DNA of 15,940 bases from JAGNZR01 sp051646055 (GCA_051646055.1 JBOFCM010000155.1:1-15940); one strand, 5' to 3'; shown: positions 6,206-14,073, counted from the first letter of the stretch. The notes: generated by a model from the letters alone, not told the origin. Translations and numbers: made by a program.

Positions 6206-6769
6206 TTAGAATGAAAGGTTGAAGTTAACTAGAGGTAAAACCTCAAAAATCTGGCTATTTTTTGCCATATTTACAAAACCGATCTGAATACCCTGCAATC
6301 TTTCTGTGTAGTTTACAAATCCAAATTGGACACCTTTCATAGAATTGGCTTTATTGAAGGCAGCGACTTGAAGTCCTTCTCCAGAACCGATAAGATTTAC
6401 AAGTCCAAACTGAGCTCCAAGCATATGTCTGTCGACCATATTCAAACTTCCGAATTGAACTCCTGTAAGGTTACCTCCAACTCTATTTATTCCCCAGAAA
6501 GGAATCTTTACTCCTGTGAAGTTTCCAGTTGTCTCATCATAAAATCCTCCTAGAGAAAGACCTGTGAAGTTAGATTTTTTACTGGCAATCAGATTAAGGT
6601 CTAAGCCCTCTACATTTCTATTTTCTGTCCATATAAGACCGATTCTCACTCCGTTGATATTGCTGTTAGGAGTCTGAAGCTGCGTAGGTGACAGAAGTCC
6701 CAGTTCAAAACTTGCTCCCATAGTTAATGTACTTCCTGTTAAAAATAATGCTGCTAAAAATTTTTTCAT
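6206..6769 (-). CDS. Exported 15-residue-repeat protein (LA_2272-type surface repeats)
   Basis: 187 residues with a clear signal peptide (MKKFLAALFLTGSTLTMGAS, cleavage about 20). The mature part is almost wholly built of about nine short repeats of the form G-h-Q-h-G-x-h-N, spaced 14-17 residues apart and starting near residues 40, 55, 70, 86, 103, 118, 132, 146 and 160; the last five are the cleanest (for example GVQFGFVN at 146-153, GIQIGFVN at 160-167). This resembles the LA_2272 surface-repeat family and suggests a beta-solenoid or beta-sheet stack at the cell surface or in the periplasm. The protein ends in a hydrophobic, Phe-terminated strand (VLPLVNFNLSF), which could hint at outer-membrane insertion. 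The start has AAAGGAAA upstream. It is first gene of a two-gene unit with the M14 peptidase-like gene. Confidence 0.72.
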   Translation of the reverse strand: MKKFLAALFLTGSTLTMGASFELGLLSPTQLQTPNSNINGVRIGLIWTENRNVEGLDLNLIASKKSNFTGLSLGGFYDETTGNFTGVKIPFWGINRVGGNLTGVQFGSLNMVDRHMLGAQFGLVNLIGSGEGLQVAAFNKANSMKGVQFGFVNYTERLQGIQIGFVNMAKNSQIFEVLPLVNFNLSF

Positions 6770-6822
6770 GTTTTTGTTTCCTTTCTTATCTTATATTTAT
6801 ATTCGAGAATTCTCTCCCATAT

Positions 6823-6851
6823 AGAATACACTAGAAAACAGAGCTTTGCAA
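6823..6851 (-). promoter_or_regulatory. Candidate promoter for the repeat protein / peptidase pair
   Basis: On the minus strand TTGCAA (6846-6851), a 17-nt spacer and TATTCT (6823-6828), about 50 nt before the start codon. The palindrome GAGAATTCTC (6805-6814) lies just downstream of the expected start site and could be an operator or chance. Confidence 0.5.
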
Positions 6852-6859
6852 CTTTTTCC

Positions 6860-6898
6860 AAAAAAAAGAGAAACTCTTCCATAAGAAAAGTTTCTCTT
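6860..6898 (-). terminator. Strong intrinsic terminator of the thioredoxin-like gene
   Basis: On the minus strand AAGAGAAACTTTTC pairs over 14 bp (one GU) with GAAGAGTTTCTCTT-type sequence (6866-6880 with 6885-6898), with a small loop and a following run of eight T (A-run 6860-6867 on the plus strand). It starts 17 nt after the stop codon and insulates the repeat protein promoter. Confidence 0.9.
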
Positions 6899-6915
6899 CT
6901 GTATCTATTTAAAAA

Positions 6916-7182
6916 TTAGTGGTTACATCCACATCCGCATCCAGATGCTCCTTGAGTAGACTCTATAAAGCTTTGAATCTGGTCTAGACCTACAAAACTT
7001 TGATTCCCGCTACATTTAGAAACTATAAGTGCAGGGACAGATCTGATTCCAAACTCCTTTGCAAGCTCCATATTTTCTACGGCGTTTATATATTCGATTC
7101 CTTCTATTCCAGAAGCCTGTAAAAGTTCCTTAGCCGGTGCACAATATTGACAAGTTGGTGTAGTAAAAAGCATTATTCTCAT
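6916..7182 (-). CDS. Small thioredoxin/glutaredoxin-like protein with Cys-Gly tail
   Basis: 88 residues, cytoplasmic. The fold signs are a beta-strand MRIMLFTTPT leading to the redox motif CQYC (11-14) and the cis-Pro segment RSVPALIV (47-54, Pro50). It should reduce disulfides or pass electrons to an unknown partner; several such small proteins serve ribonucleotide reductases or metal/arsenic stress, and no such partner is adjacent. The ATG at 7180-7182 is chosen because GGAGG (7188-7192) lies 5 nt upstream; the ATG at 7192-7194 would put the ribosome site inside the gene. An unusual C-terminus, GCGCGCNH (81-88), adds three Cys and a His, a possible metal or cluster ligand set; Cys57 is a further unpaired Cys. 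It has its own strong promoter with an operator-like dyad and its own terminator, so it is regulated alone. Confidence 0.85.
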   Translation of the reverse strand: MRIMLFTTPTCQYCAPAKELLQASGIEGIEYINAVENMELAKEFGIRSVPALIVSKCSGNQSFVGLDQIQSFIESTQGASGCGCGCNH

Positions 7183-7234
7183 AATTACCTCCATAGTTTT
7201 ATCTATTTTTATTTTTCAATCTCATGTAACAAAG

Positions 7235-7251
7235 AAAGTATAACATACTTT
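7235..7251. promoter_or_regulatory. Perfect dyad overlapping the thioredoxin-like gene -10 (candidate operator)
   Basis: AAAGTAT AAC ATACTTT: two perfect 7-bp arms around a 3-nt centre, covering the whole -10 box. A repressor bound here would block polymerase. I do not recognise it as a PerR/Fur, Rex or NrdR box. Confidence 0.5.
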
Positions 7252-7265
7252 ATCTCAGCAGTCAA
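7237..7265 (-). promoter_or_regulatory. Promoter of the thioredoxin-like gene
   Basis: On the minus strand TTGACT (7260-7265), a 17-nt spacer and TATACT (7237-7242) preceded by TGT, an extended -10. The start codon follows about 55 nt downstream. Confidence 0.78.
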
Positions 7266-7380
7266 GAATTAAAATGAAAAGAGTTTAAATTGAAACAGTT
7301 ATATATAGTTTTACGAAGATATGCAACACAAATCTATAAAGTCCTATAATTCTTATTAATGAGATTATAAAATTTAAAAT

Positions 7381-7404
7381 AAAAAAGAGCGGATTTCCCG
7401 CTCT
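7381..7404 (-). terminator. Terminator of the dpt operon, overlapping the dptH stop codon
   Basis: On the minus strand AGAGCGG (7398-7404), loop of 5 nt, CCGCTCT (7386-7392), then six T (7381-7386). The 5' arm of the stem takes in two bases of the TAG stop (7403-7405), so the operon ends with no 3' spacer. The next 115 nt (7266-7380) hold nothing I can recognise. Confidence 0.88.
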
Positions 7405-10400
7405 ATTCTATACCCATAAGAATACCATAAGCCAAACTCTCTTTATATTCAAAAAACATAATTCTACTTCCATAATCTAAATATCTCTTTTCCTCATAAG
7501 GGGTGTCTCTATGAAAAAAAAGTATCCCTCCTTTTCCTAGAGTCTCTTCCAAAGAAAAATCAATCTCATACTTATCATCCAAAAGCTTCTCCCTTACAGA
7601 ACGGATGAAATCCACCTCATCATGTGAGAGCAGTATCCCATTTATACTGAATCTCTCCATAGATGTAAGAAGCATCTGAATGAAAAATAGTCTGTAAAAA
7701 CTATTTTTGAAAGAGTGATTTCCCTCCACAATTTTTGAAAGATTTTGGGTTAAAAGTTCGCCTGTTTTCAAAATCTGCTCTTCAGCTTTTTTTCTGATAG
7801 AACTCTCGTTATTTCCGATTTTCACCTCTACAGGATAAAAATGGAGTTTTAGTTTTTCACCTTTTTCTATCCCTATAAAGAGAAGATCATCACTATGTTT
7901 TCCACGGGAAGAAAGATTCTGAGCTGAAAATATTCCGTCTTCCCGTCTGAGGCCCGCAGAACCTGCAACCCTAAGTATCTCTTCCAATGCTATAGGAACC
8001 CAGATAATCTCCCTATCGGGAAGAAAAGTTCTTAAATTTTCTAGAATTTTTTTTACTCCAGAGATGATACTGATTTTTTCTCTGTGAAAACTCTCACTGC
8101 CTTTGTTTCCTACCATCTTCAGAAGCCATTGTCCGTTGAAGCTGTTGAAATATTTTATTATGTTACCGGAAATTTTTTCAGAACAGCACTCAGGATCTTT
8201 AATTACTGGGAGAGTCTCAAGATAGTTTTTAATGAGTTTTTTATACTGGCTCCCCTTACTGCTTACAGTAATAGAATCATACTGAGTAGTACTGCTGTAC
8301 TGATCACTGTAGTGAATAACTGTACTCTCTTCCCCTTTTCCGTAGAAGTAATCCAGGTTTACACAGGGTTCAATAAAGTTTACCCAAAATGAGGTCTCCA
8401 AAATTTTCTCCATCTCCTCGTCCTCTTCCAAGGATGCAGCTGTCACTAAAATCTGATTTTTCTGATAGGAGTTTCTTCCCTGATTTTCCATGTTACAGAG
8501 AAGCTCATTGTAATTTTTTGCTGTCCTCAAAAGAAGAGATTTTGTATAGTCGATATTTCCCATTCCCATTCCTGTTCTGTAATCTGAAACTCCCTGATTG
8601 GAGGCGATTCCAGAAACCAGACCACCAAGACCGATAGCTGGCGGAAGTGAATTTAAAGTGCTCTTTGCAGTTCTTCCAGAGTCTTTCATTCTATAGAAGG
8701 TCAGATGGGAATAGGGAATCTCTCCCTCACTTTGAAAATAACTGATATTTTTTTTAATAGTTTTTAGAATGTCCCCAGGATCATACTCATCCGTTTCACA
8801 GTTCAAATTAAAATCCAAAAGTAATTTCTGGAGATTTTCAGAGCTGCAGATATCTTCCAGCCAGGTTTTTTCCAGAAACTCTCCAAATCTATAGATCTCC
8901 AGTGGGGTGACCTCGGCTATTCCTTTTTCCTCAATTTCCCAGAGTATAAAATCTATAATTCCCCTAATGATTTCATAATCATTTTCCATGTTCACTATTT
9001 TTATTTTTAGCGGAGAACTTTTGTTAGAAAAAAGATACTGAAAATGTAGAAAGAAATCTGTAATTTTTTCTTTGACAATCCTGGATAGGAAACTTTGTTT
9101 ATCTAGTCTGCTCTCTTGAGAAGGGGTAATAACTTTCCAGAGAGGAACAGATTTCACATCTTGGACTCTCATAGAAACTCCTTTTTCTACTAGAATTGGA
9201 ACTAGAGAGGTAAAGTTTAGTCTCTCATATATGGCATGGGAGAGAAATTCTCTAGGTACTTCGTTGTAGAGGGCAAGAAGATAAGCAAGTGCCATAGGAT
9301 GAAGGGGAGAAAAATATCTTTTTCCCTCTAGAATGAGGGAGCCTAATTCCCAGAGGTGGAGTTTTTCTCTCTGCTCTACAAGGGGGATATTTTCCTCCAA
9401 AAATTCTATCTCTTGGTTATACTTTTCTAAGAATTCCTGAAGAAGCTGAGCTAGTTCTTCGTCTGGAAAAGTAAGGCTGGGAAGGATGTTCCTTCTGATG
9501 TAGTAAGTTCTTATTTTTTCATATTTATTTTTTATTTCGGCTGAAAGTTCCTCTGGGAGTCCCTTCTCGAGAAGTTCTTTTTCTCTGTTGAGAAAAAGTT
9601 GAAACTCTCCTTGAAGGGGATAGGAACCGGGTACAAAGTTTTTGCCAGTTTCTATGAGAGAACGGAAAACTTTATTTCCGTCCCAGGGAAAATTTCTGCT
9701 TTTTTGGAACTTGAATTTAAAGGGAATCTCTATTCCATGAACCTTTATCAGTTCACAGTCATCTTCCTCTATAATCTCTTGAGGAATAAATATTCTTTCT
9801 CCCAAGTTTATTGGGTTTTCAATGTTCTGAAGAATTATCTCACCTTTTTTATGGCTCAGAGTTCGGACAGTAAAATATTCTCTTATATCCCTAAAATTTT
9901 CCTCTTTGGAATTAATCACTGAGATATTTATAGTAGTTTTTTTTCCCAGATTGTAGATAGTCTTAAAAAAAGAACAGCCTTCAGAAATAGTTTTTAGTTT
10001 TAAAGATATCCTGTTTTTTCTTGTATGTACTTCTGAATTTTTAGGAGTGTTTTTTATATACTCAGGGGAGACTTTTCTATCAAAATCTAGATGAAGAGAT
10101 ATCTCTTCCAGTTCTAAAGGATTGAATATGAGAAGAGAAATTTTTCTTTCAGCTTCTCTTTTCTCCCAAAGAGTTACCTCTTCTCCCTCTGCACTGCTGG
10201 AAAGAAACTCAATCTTCTCTTTTTTTCTTTGGAGAAAACGCTGGTGTGAATCCCTTATTAGGGTATAGTCTAATAATTTCCATTTTCCCTCTGACTTATG
10301 GGAGAGAATTTTTTTTATTCCCTCTTCATCCAAAAATTTTTCCAAGCCTTCCTCTGAATAGGTGAGAGCATGTTCTGTTTTTTCAAAGGCCTGAGAGTTG

Positions 10401-11068
10401 AAGTTCAGCCTTTCTCTTATCTCTTTTTTCCCCATGGGATAGAGAAGAAGAGTCTCATCTGGAAAAAGTTCCATCTGGGAGTAAAGATGAGGAAATATAT
10501 CTCCTGCCTCCAATATTTCCAGAACTTCTTGAAAGTCAGAAAGAGCGGGAGTATCATAGATACCGTTGAGTCTTCTGTCCAGATAAAAAGTCACTATCTC
10601 TTTCTGGTTTTTAGAGAGAGAGGAATTTTTTATATCCCTCAGAATTTTTTCAGAGAGAGAATTTATATGAAAGGGCATCCCTTGACTTCTGAGATTGGAA
10701 CTTCCTCCGGTTACACTATCCAAAGGAGTGTGTATAAGAAAAAGTACAGACATTCCCTCCATCTGAGAATTGTTTTCAGCTACTGCATTTCTTATAGTTA
10801 CCAGAAAGTCTGGAGTTATATCTCCCACTGTTCCTGCTATCAGAAGTTTTTTTTCTCCTATTTTTAATAGATATGAGAGATACTCTCCCCCGCTTTCATG
10901 CTGGAAAATAAAGGTTTCACTCTCTGGAAGAGTTTCAAGAAAGGAATAAAATTCCTCTACCTCTTCCCTGTCCTCCATCTGAAAATAGAAACGCCCTCCC
11001 TTCTCCAGTTTTATCTCCATATACTCTACAAGTTCTCTGCTCAAATAGTTATAGAACAGCTTTGACAT
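7403..11068 (-). CDS. dptH: DNA phosphorothioation-dependent restriction protein DptH (compact form)
   Basis: 1221 residues, third gene of the dpt operon; with DptF and DptG it is taken to cleave DNA lacking phosphorothioate marks. It is recognised from order, size and the stretches IHYSDQYSSTTQYDSITVSS, IIWVPIALEEILRVAGSAG and HFYPVEVKIG, which match my memory of DptH. In the C-terminal part, SDDLLFIGIE (from 1059) and EVK (1081-1083) fit a PD-(D/E)xK nuclease core: Asp1060/1061, Glu1081, Lys1083. I find no GxxxxGK[ST] P-loop, although longer DptH proteins, as I recall, carry a C-terminal HerA-like ATPase; here the gene stops 138 residues after EVK and runs directly into a terminator. The start is taken at 11066-11068 (MSKLFYNYL) because GGGGAGG lies 6 nt upstream; an ATG 21 nt earlier has no such site. 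It overlaps dptG by 20 nt. Confidence 0.78.
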   Translation of the reverse strand: MSKLFYNYLSRELVEYMEIKLEKGGRFYFQMEDREEVEEFYSFLETLPESETFIFQHESGGEYLSYLLKIGEKKLLIAGTVGDITPDFLVTIRNAVAENNSQMEGMSVLFLIHTPLDSVTGGSSNLRSQGMPFHINSLSEKILRDIKNSSLSKNQKEIVTFYLDRRLNGIYDTPALSDFQEVLEILEAGDIFPHLYSQMELFPDETLLLYPMGKKEIRERLNFNSQAFEKTEHALTYSEEGLEKFLDEEGIKKILSHKSEGKWKLLDYTLIRDSHQRFLQRKKEKIEFLSSSAEGEEVTLWEKREAERKISLLIFNPLELEEISLHLDFDRKVSPEYIKNTPKNSEVHTRKNRISLKLKTISEGCSFFKTIYNLGKKTTINISVINSKEENFRDIREYFTVRTLSHKKGEIILQNIENPINLGERIFIPQEIIEEDDCELIKVHGIEIPFKFKFQKSRNFPWDGNKVFRSLIETGKNFVPGSYPLQGEFQLFLNREKELLEKGLPEELSAEIKNKYEKIRTYYIRRNILPSLTFPDEELAQLLQEFLEKYNQEIEFLEENIPLVEQREKLHLWELGSLILEGKRYFSPLHPMALAYLLALYNEVPREFLSHAIYERLNFTSLVPILVEKGVSMRVQDVKSVPLWKVITPSQESRLDKQSFLSRIVKEKITDFFLHFQYLFSNKSSPLKIKIVNMENDYEIIRGIIDFILWEIEEKGIAEVTPLEIYRFGEFLEKTWLEDICSSENLQKLLLDFNLNCETDEYDPGDILKTIKKNISYFQSEGEIPYSHLTFYRMKDSGRTAKSTLNSLPPAIGLGGLVSGIASNQGVSDYRTGMGMGNIDYTKSLLLRTAKNYNELLCNMENQGRNSYQKNQILVTAASLEEDEEMEKILETSFWVNFIEPCVNLDYFYGKGEESTVIHYSDQYSSTTQYDSITVSSKGSQYKKLIKNYLETLPVIKDPECCSEKISGNIIKYFNSFNGQWLLKMVGNKGSESFHREKISIISGVKKILENLRTFLPDREIIWVPIALEEILRVAGSAGLRREDGIFSAQNLSSRGKHSDDLLFIGIEKGEKLKLHFYPVEVKIGNNESSIRKKAEEQILKTGELLTQNLSKIVEGNHSFKNSFYRLFFIQMLLTSMERFSINGILLSHDEVDFIRSVREKLLDDKYEIDFSLEETLGKGGILFFHRDTPYEEKRYLDYGSRIMFFEYKESLAYGILMGIE

Positions 11069-12458
11069 ATTGTACCTCCCCACCATCACTGTTTTTTTCT
11101 AAAAGGTTATTTTTCTCCAAAATAGTTATAACTGCCTCTTTAGAATTTCTATCTAGAAAAATTCCACGTCTCTGAAAACGGAGAAAGAGTTCCTTCACCT
11201 GTATAGACTTTTCCTTTACACAGAGCCTTGTGAGGAGAAGAATAAAACTTTGAGAAAGGTTAAATGTGTAACCTAGAGAGCCTCTAGCTTTGAGAAAGTT
11301 TTCCCGGCATATCTCCTCAATGGCAGAACTGTATCTGAGATAAGTTCCCCTCTTCTCCTTTGTAGAGTGAGCTTTTTCAATGAGGGAAAGATAGTTCCAG
11401 TAGATATCTCTGAACTGGGAAGAGTGTTCAACTTTCTGGTACCCCTCTATTCTGTTGGCTTCTGAATACTCCTCCATCCATAGATTGAGACTGGAAATAA
11501 AATTATCTCTCTCACATGTTTCTAGAATAAGGTAGGAATTTTCCAGTTTACTGTATAGAAAAGGGGGTTCAGAGAGGAAAATTCCCAAATGTTCCAAAGT
11601 GTTCATGTGGTAATAGGTTTTTAGAGAATTTTCCTTGAAATATCTATATCCGTAATTGTAAGAAGCTCTTTTCATGCTTATAGTCTCGCTGTCCAGTGCA
11701 AAGAAGAGCTCGTCAATATTCTGAAACTGACCTCTGTGGCAGAGGTTTATATTAAAAACTAGCTGAAATACATATCTCATCAGATAGTAATTGAAAAACA
11801 GACCCATGTTTTTTAGAAACTGTTCTGGGTATCTGACCAGATACTCCATATCCTCGTTGAAGCATTGAATAAAGTCAGGAAAGAGAGGTTCTCTCTCTTC
11901 CATCCTTAAGACCTCTTTTTCCATATTTTTGAGAGGAGCCATTCTTCGTTCCAATTCTCTGACTACAAGTTTAGAGATAAGAGTTTCAGTGTGTGGAGTA
12001 TGAAAAAACTTCTGAATTTTTTCAGAGGAGTTCATCAAATTACAGAACATATAATTAGATGTATCTTTTATTTTTTTATCTTTACCTTGAAAAGGGGTAA
12101 ATTTAAGGAAATATGGATTTTTAACTCTTTCTCCAAGGAGCTCTCTCTCTAGAAAAACTTTGAGGACGGATCTGAAAAAATCTCTATCTGACTCATTTTC
12201 ATATTGGAGATATTCCCCTGAAAGAATTGACTCCACTATCTCTTCAATATCCAGTTTCCCTTCTAAAGTTTTTCCCGATACTGTTTTTGCCAGTTCTTTG
12301 ATACTTTCGACTATGGTGGCATAATCTATTTTATCATCGCCTCTAGTTTTGAAAGGAACCAGATTAAAACCATTTTCCAGGTTGTGACGCATCTGTTTTT
12401 TCTCGTCGTTATAGTTTAACTGTTTTTTTAAAAACTCTCTTTTTTCTTCCCAGTTCAT
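11049..12458 (-). CDS. dptG: DNA phosphorothioation-dependent restriction protein DptG
   Basis: 469 residues, middle gene of the phosphorothioate restriction operon. The protein is mostly helical with no catalytic motif that I can see, so a structural or bridging role in the DptFGH complex is likely. Recognition rests on its C-terminal third: RGSLGYTFNLSQSFILLLTR (392-411), then a winged-helix-like end containing LFLRFQRRGIFLDRNSKEAV (424-443) and LLEKNSDGGEVQYVK (452-466), a pattern I associate with DptG. It starts at an ATGA that overlaps the dptF stop by 4 nt, with GGGGGAG upstream, so translation is coupled; its own end overlaps dptH by 20 nt. Charged N-terminal residues 1-60 are poorly conserved in my judgement. 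Confidence 0.82.
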   Translation of the reverse strand: MNWEEKREFLKKQLNYNDEKKQMRHNLENGFNLVPFKTRGDDKIDYATIVESIKELAKTVSGKTLEGKLDIEEIVESILSGEYLQYENESDRDFFRSVLKVFLERELLGERVKNPYFLKFTPFQGKDKKIKDTSNYMFCNLMNSSEKIQKFFHTPHTETLISKLVVRELERRMAPLKNMEKEVLRMEEREPLFPDFIQCFNEDMEYLVRYPEQFLKNMGLFFNYYLMRYVFQLVFNINLCHRGQFQNIDELFFALDSETISMKRASYNYGYRYFKENSLKTYYHMNTLEHLGIFLSEPPFLYSKLENSYLILETCERDNFISSLNLWMEEYSEANRIEGYQKVEHSSQFRDIYWNYLSLIEKAHSTKEKRGTYLRYSSAIEEICRENFLKARGSLGYTFNLSQSFILLLTRLCVKEKSIQVKELFLRFQRRGIFLDRNSKEAVITILEKNNLLEKNSDGGEVQYVKAVL

Positions 12459-13972
12459 ACTCTCCCCCTTATATAGTAATCCTCTTCATCTCCGTAGAGT
12501 TCCAGATTTATCTCCAATTCTTTTCCAGTAAAAATATCGTAGTAGATCTCTTCTCTAGAAAGAGTCCATTCTTTTATAAGATACTCCCAGAATTCCAGGA
12601 GAAGAAGAGAGTTTTCCATATCCCCCTGGGTTAGATAGTAACCTGAGAGAATTTTTTTTATGAGGGAGTAGCTTTCATAATCTAGAAGTAGGGATTTTTC
12701 TCCCTTCTCCCTATTGAGAAAGTTAAGAAGGATTGCTGGTTTCTTTCCCGCTTTTTCAGGAATCTTACCCATCTCCCAAAGAAGTTTTTTTCCTACTAGA
12801 TATCTGGAGGAAAGATGTTCCTTTATAATGTAACCCTCCCTTTTGAAATTTTTACCGTTTTTCCAGAGAAAGAGGGAGTTCATGACTTCGTCGCACAGTC
12901 TTCTTATTTTTCTCCTGTCCCCAGATTTAGATGCCTGGAGATCCAAAATGTACTGGAGATAGATAGGATCTCGAAATATCTCCTGTCTTTCGTGGATAAA
13001 ATATAGTTTTCTGATCTCTCTTTGGATATTTTCACCACTGTTAAAAAGCTGGAGGGCTATCTCGTCGGTCTCCCTATTTCGAACTCCTGTAGGATCAAGT
13101 TTTGATAGATGTGCAAGAAGAGAGGAACGATCAGGAGAATCAAAAATCGAGATAAAAATCTCCCTCTCCTGTGAAAGTATGTCATACATGAAATTCAATA
13201 TCTCTCTAGTAGAAATCAAGAGTTTATTTTTAATAATAGCTTCCATCAGGAGTTCAATAACTCTTTTCCCTATCTCTTCATCTCTCAAGAAAATATAATT
13301 TCTGTGAACTGTGCTCTCTCTTCCCGACTCGATATCCTTTAAATATGCTCTATGAAAGGGATTTTCATCAGAAGGGTTCAGAATTTTTCTGAGTATCTCT
13401 CCCAGATATTCGGGAGTCAGTTCATAGTGAGCAAAACTGAAAAGAGAAAAAAACTCACTGTGAAAAGGAATATCTTCAGCTCTATTATGCAAAATTCCAG
13501 ATTCGTCTATAATTTTTTTCAATCGGGAAAAAGTTTCTCTAAAAAATGGATTTTCGCACAGATTAAATAGGACTCCCAAGTTAATAGCCAGAATAAGGTT
13601 CTGGCTATTATTTTCTATATTTTTATCGCTAAATGGTTCCAGTACCTCTATAAGAGTTTCCAGGTATGTTTTTTCTGGATAAAAACTCTCTGTGGAATCA
13701 TTGTGTATTTTATAATTTTTCATAATGTGTGGATATTCCTGAACTGCGCGGGATATAAGATGGGATTTTCCATCCCCCACATTACCGTTGATAAATATAA
13801 GTTTTCCTCCGGGACTGTTTTCCAAAGAGTGTATGGCAGAAAGAAAATCTCTCTCGATCTCTCTCTCTACATGCAGATAATCTTTAAACTCATCAAGCCC
13901 TCGGAATCCCTCTACTGATTCTCTTGAAGAGAAGCTCAGACGGGATAATTCTTTTAAAAATAGATTTTCCAT
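12455..13972 (-). CDS. dptF: DNA phosphorothioation-dependent restriction protein DptF (P-loop ATPase)
   Basis: 505 residues, first gene of the operon and its likely ATP-driven component. FRGLDEFKDYLHVEREIERD (23-42) leads to a Walker A motif GNVGDGKS (63-70), followed by HNDSTESFYPEKTYLETL (90-107) and a hydrophobic strand NLILAINLGVL (125-135). The GNVGDGKSHL...HNDSTES combination is the DptF signature as I know it, and KLDPTGVRNRETDE (291-304) is also typical. The family normally acts with DptG and DptH to restrict DNA without phosphorothioates, while DndABCDE adds the mark. No dnd gene lies in this window. The start has AAAGGAAT upstream and is preceded by an extended -10 promoter. A coupled stop/start (ATGA) joins it to dptG. 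Confidence 0.85.
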   Translation of the reverse strand: MENLFLKELSRLSFSSRESVEGFRGLDEFKDYLHVEREIERDFLSAIHSLENSPGGKLIFINGNVGDGKSHLISRAVQEYPHIMKNYKIHNDSTESFYPEKTYLETLIEVLEPFSDKNIENNSQNLILAINLGVLFNLCENPFFRETFSRLKKIIDESGILHNRAEDIPFHSEFFSLFSFAHYELTPEYLGEILRKILNPSDENPFHRAYLKDIESGRESTVHRNYIFLRDEEIGKRVIELLMEAIIKNKLLISTREILNFMYDILSQEREIFISIFDSPDRSSLLAHLSKLDPTGVRNRETDEIALQLFNSGENIQREIRKLYFIHERQEIFRDPIYLQYILDLQASKSGDRRKIRRLCDEVMNSLFLWKNGKNFKREGYIIKEHLSSRYLVGKKLLWEMGKIPEKAGKKPAILLNFLNREKGEKSLLLDYESYSLIKKILSGYYLTQGDMENSLLLLEFWEYLIKEWTLSREEIYYDIFTGKELEINLELYGDEEDYYIRGRV

Positions 13973-14006
13973 AAAATTCCTTTCAAATTCAGATGTTACA
14001 GGAATT

Positions 14007-14035
14007 ATTATATCAGAAAACCTCGATCTTTGGAA
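14007..14035 (-). promoter_or_regulatory. Promoter of the dptFGH operon
   Basis: On the minus strand a perfect TATAAT (14007-14012) preceded by TGA (extended -10), 17 nt from a weak TTCCAA (14030-14035). Its -35 lies 9 bp from the -35 of the divergent dinB promoter. Confidence 0.55.
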
Positions 14036-14044
14036 ATTTAGTCG

Positions 14045-14073
14045 TTGAAAATTTTTAGAAAAGATAGTATTAT
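14045..14073 (+). promoter_or_regulatory. Promoter of dinB
   Basis: TTGAAA (14045-14050), 17-nt spacer, TATTAT (14068-14073), then a leader of about 30 nt. I see no recognisable LexA box over it, though the LexA motif of this phylum is not one I know. Confidence 0.65.

Noticed and set aside
7183..7402. Mobile-element boundary, att site or remnant between the thioredoxin-like gene and dptH
   Set aside because: I saw no direct repeat shared with the dptF-dinB spacer, no tRNA end, and no transposase or integrase sequence; the operon boundaries carry no visible transfer scar.
9990..10010. LGKKTT in dptH as a Walker A motif
   Set aside because: It lacks the leading GxxxxGK[ST] pattern (only GKKT) and lies in a beta-rich region without a Walker B partner.
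10370..10867. 165-codon plus-strand open frame inside dptH
   Set aside because: It lies wholly opposite a convincing dptH reading frame, lacks a supported ribosome site and has no recognisable motif; it is a shadow.
11069..11089. dptH starting at the ATG at 11087-11089
   Set aside because: The GGGGAGG ribosome site lies between this ATG and the one at 11066-11068, so the later start is preferred.
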